A stretch of DNA of 6,813 bases from Gammaproteobacteria bacterium (lineage in GTDB: Bacteria > Pseudomonadota > Gammaproteobacteria > Pseudomonadales > Pseudohongiellaceae), in contig JAESUV010000005.1 in the NCBI GenBank assembly GCA_016762975.1, forward strand, positions 1 through 6,813, read 5' to 3'. The first letter of the stretch is position 1. Each line of letters starts with the position of its first letter. This document shows, piece after piece, positions 6,657 to 6,813 of the stretch. The position numbers and the translations under genes are program-made. The notes under the pieces are model-generated. The model ran no database searches, had not been told where the DNA came from, and was given only the letters and a program-made list of their open reading frames with translations.

Positions 6657-6813
6657 GTGCAAATTTACGTAAAAGACATAATGCAAACAGAAGTGACAAC
6701 TGTTCCTTGCACCTCCACAGTAGAGCAGTCGGAAACGATCATGCTCAACACCTATAGGCCCTGCGTTCCTGTGATTGACGATCAAGGAGATTGTGTTGGT
6801 GTATTGAGCCATA
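6657..6813 (+). CDS. CBS-domain protein, N-terminal part (3' partial)
   Basis: The frame starts with GTG at 6657, six bases after a clean AAGGAG (6645-6650). An in-frame TAG at 6621-6623 and the lack of any other start codon between them fix this choice. The frame stays open for 52 codons to the window end. The residues fit the first CBS motif: VKDIM (5-9), TEVTTVP (11-17), a helix with TVEQSETIML (21-30), then RPCVPVIDDQGDCVGVLS (34-51), the usual strand-turn-strand. CBS domains bind adenosine nucleotides and often sense energy state or regulate a fused enzyme or channel. A start this close to the motif suggests a small stand-alone two-CBS protein, but anything fused after it lies outside the window. 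Confidence 0.85.
   Translation, partial: MQIYVKDIMQTEVTTVPCTSTVEQSETIMLNTYRPCVPVIDDQGDCVGVLSH

Noticed and set aside
1..6813. CRISPR array, tRNA, rRNA or insertion sequence
   Set aside because: No regularly spaced repeats, no cloverleaf or rRNA-like stretch, and no transposase or terminal inverted repeats were seen.

Overview
The window looks like part of the chromosome of a gammaproteobacterium. This rests on protein character: a CzcA-type heavy-metal RND pump, a secreted di-haem peroxidase, a DUF2959-type fragment and a perfect FNR/Anr box. Genus cannot be told from the sequence; a free-living, respiring, possibly marine species is only a guess.

Layout. Bases 1-2286 (+) hold the last ~760 codons of a czcA-like metal efflux gene whose 5' end lies outside the window. 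It is followed by about 240 bases with no convincing gene, then a strong hairpin (2523-2552) that ends the opposing transcription unit. Three minus-strand genes converge on it. In transcription order they are an uncharacterised secreted protein (5696-4656), a di-haem cytochrome c peroxidase/MauG-family enzyme with an unusual Met/His/Gln-rich tail (4492-3296), and a secreted, apparently all-helical protein of unknown function (3294-2557). The last two are separated by one base and are almost certainly co-translated. Upstream of the trio, at 5807-5820, is a perfect TTGAT-N4-ATCAA box with a TATAAT-like -10 further downstream, which suggests oxygen-responsive control of at least the first gene.

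From about 5900 to 6656 the DNA looks eroded. It holds the C-terminal 99 codons of a DUF2959-type protein with no N-terminal half, then about 430 bases of short, startless open frames. At the right edge a new plus-strand gene begins with GTG at 6657; it encodes a CBS domain and runs off the window.

The three exported proteins suggest a periplasmic redox module used at low oxygen. The metal-binding-type tail on the peroxidase, near a metal pump, invites a link to metal handling, but the pump and the peroxidase operon converge rather than share a transcript, so this is inference. The points most worth checking are the peroxidase tail, its one-base-apart helical partner, and the FNR box.
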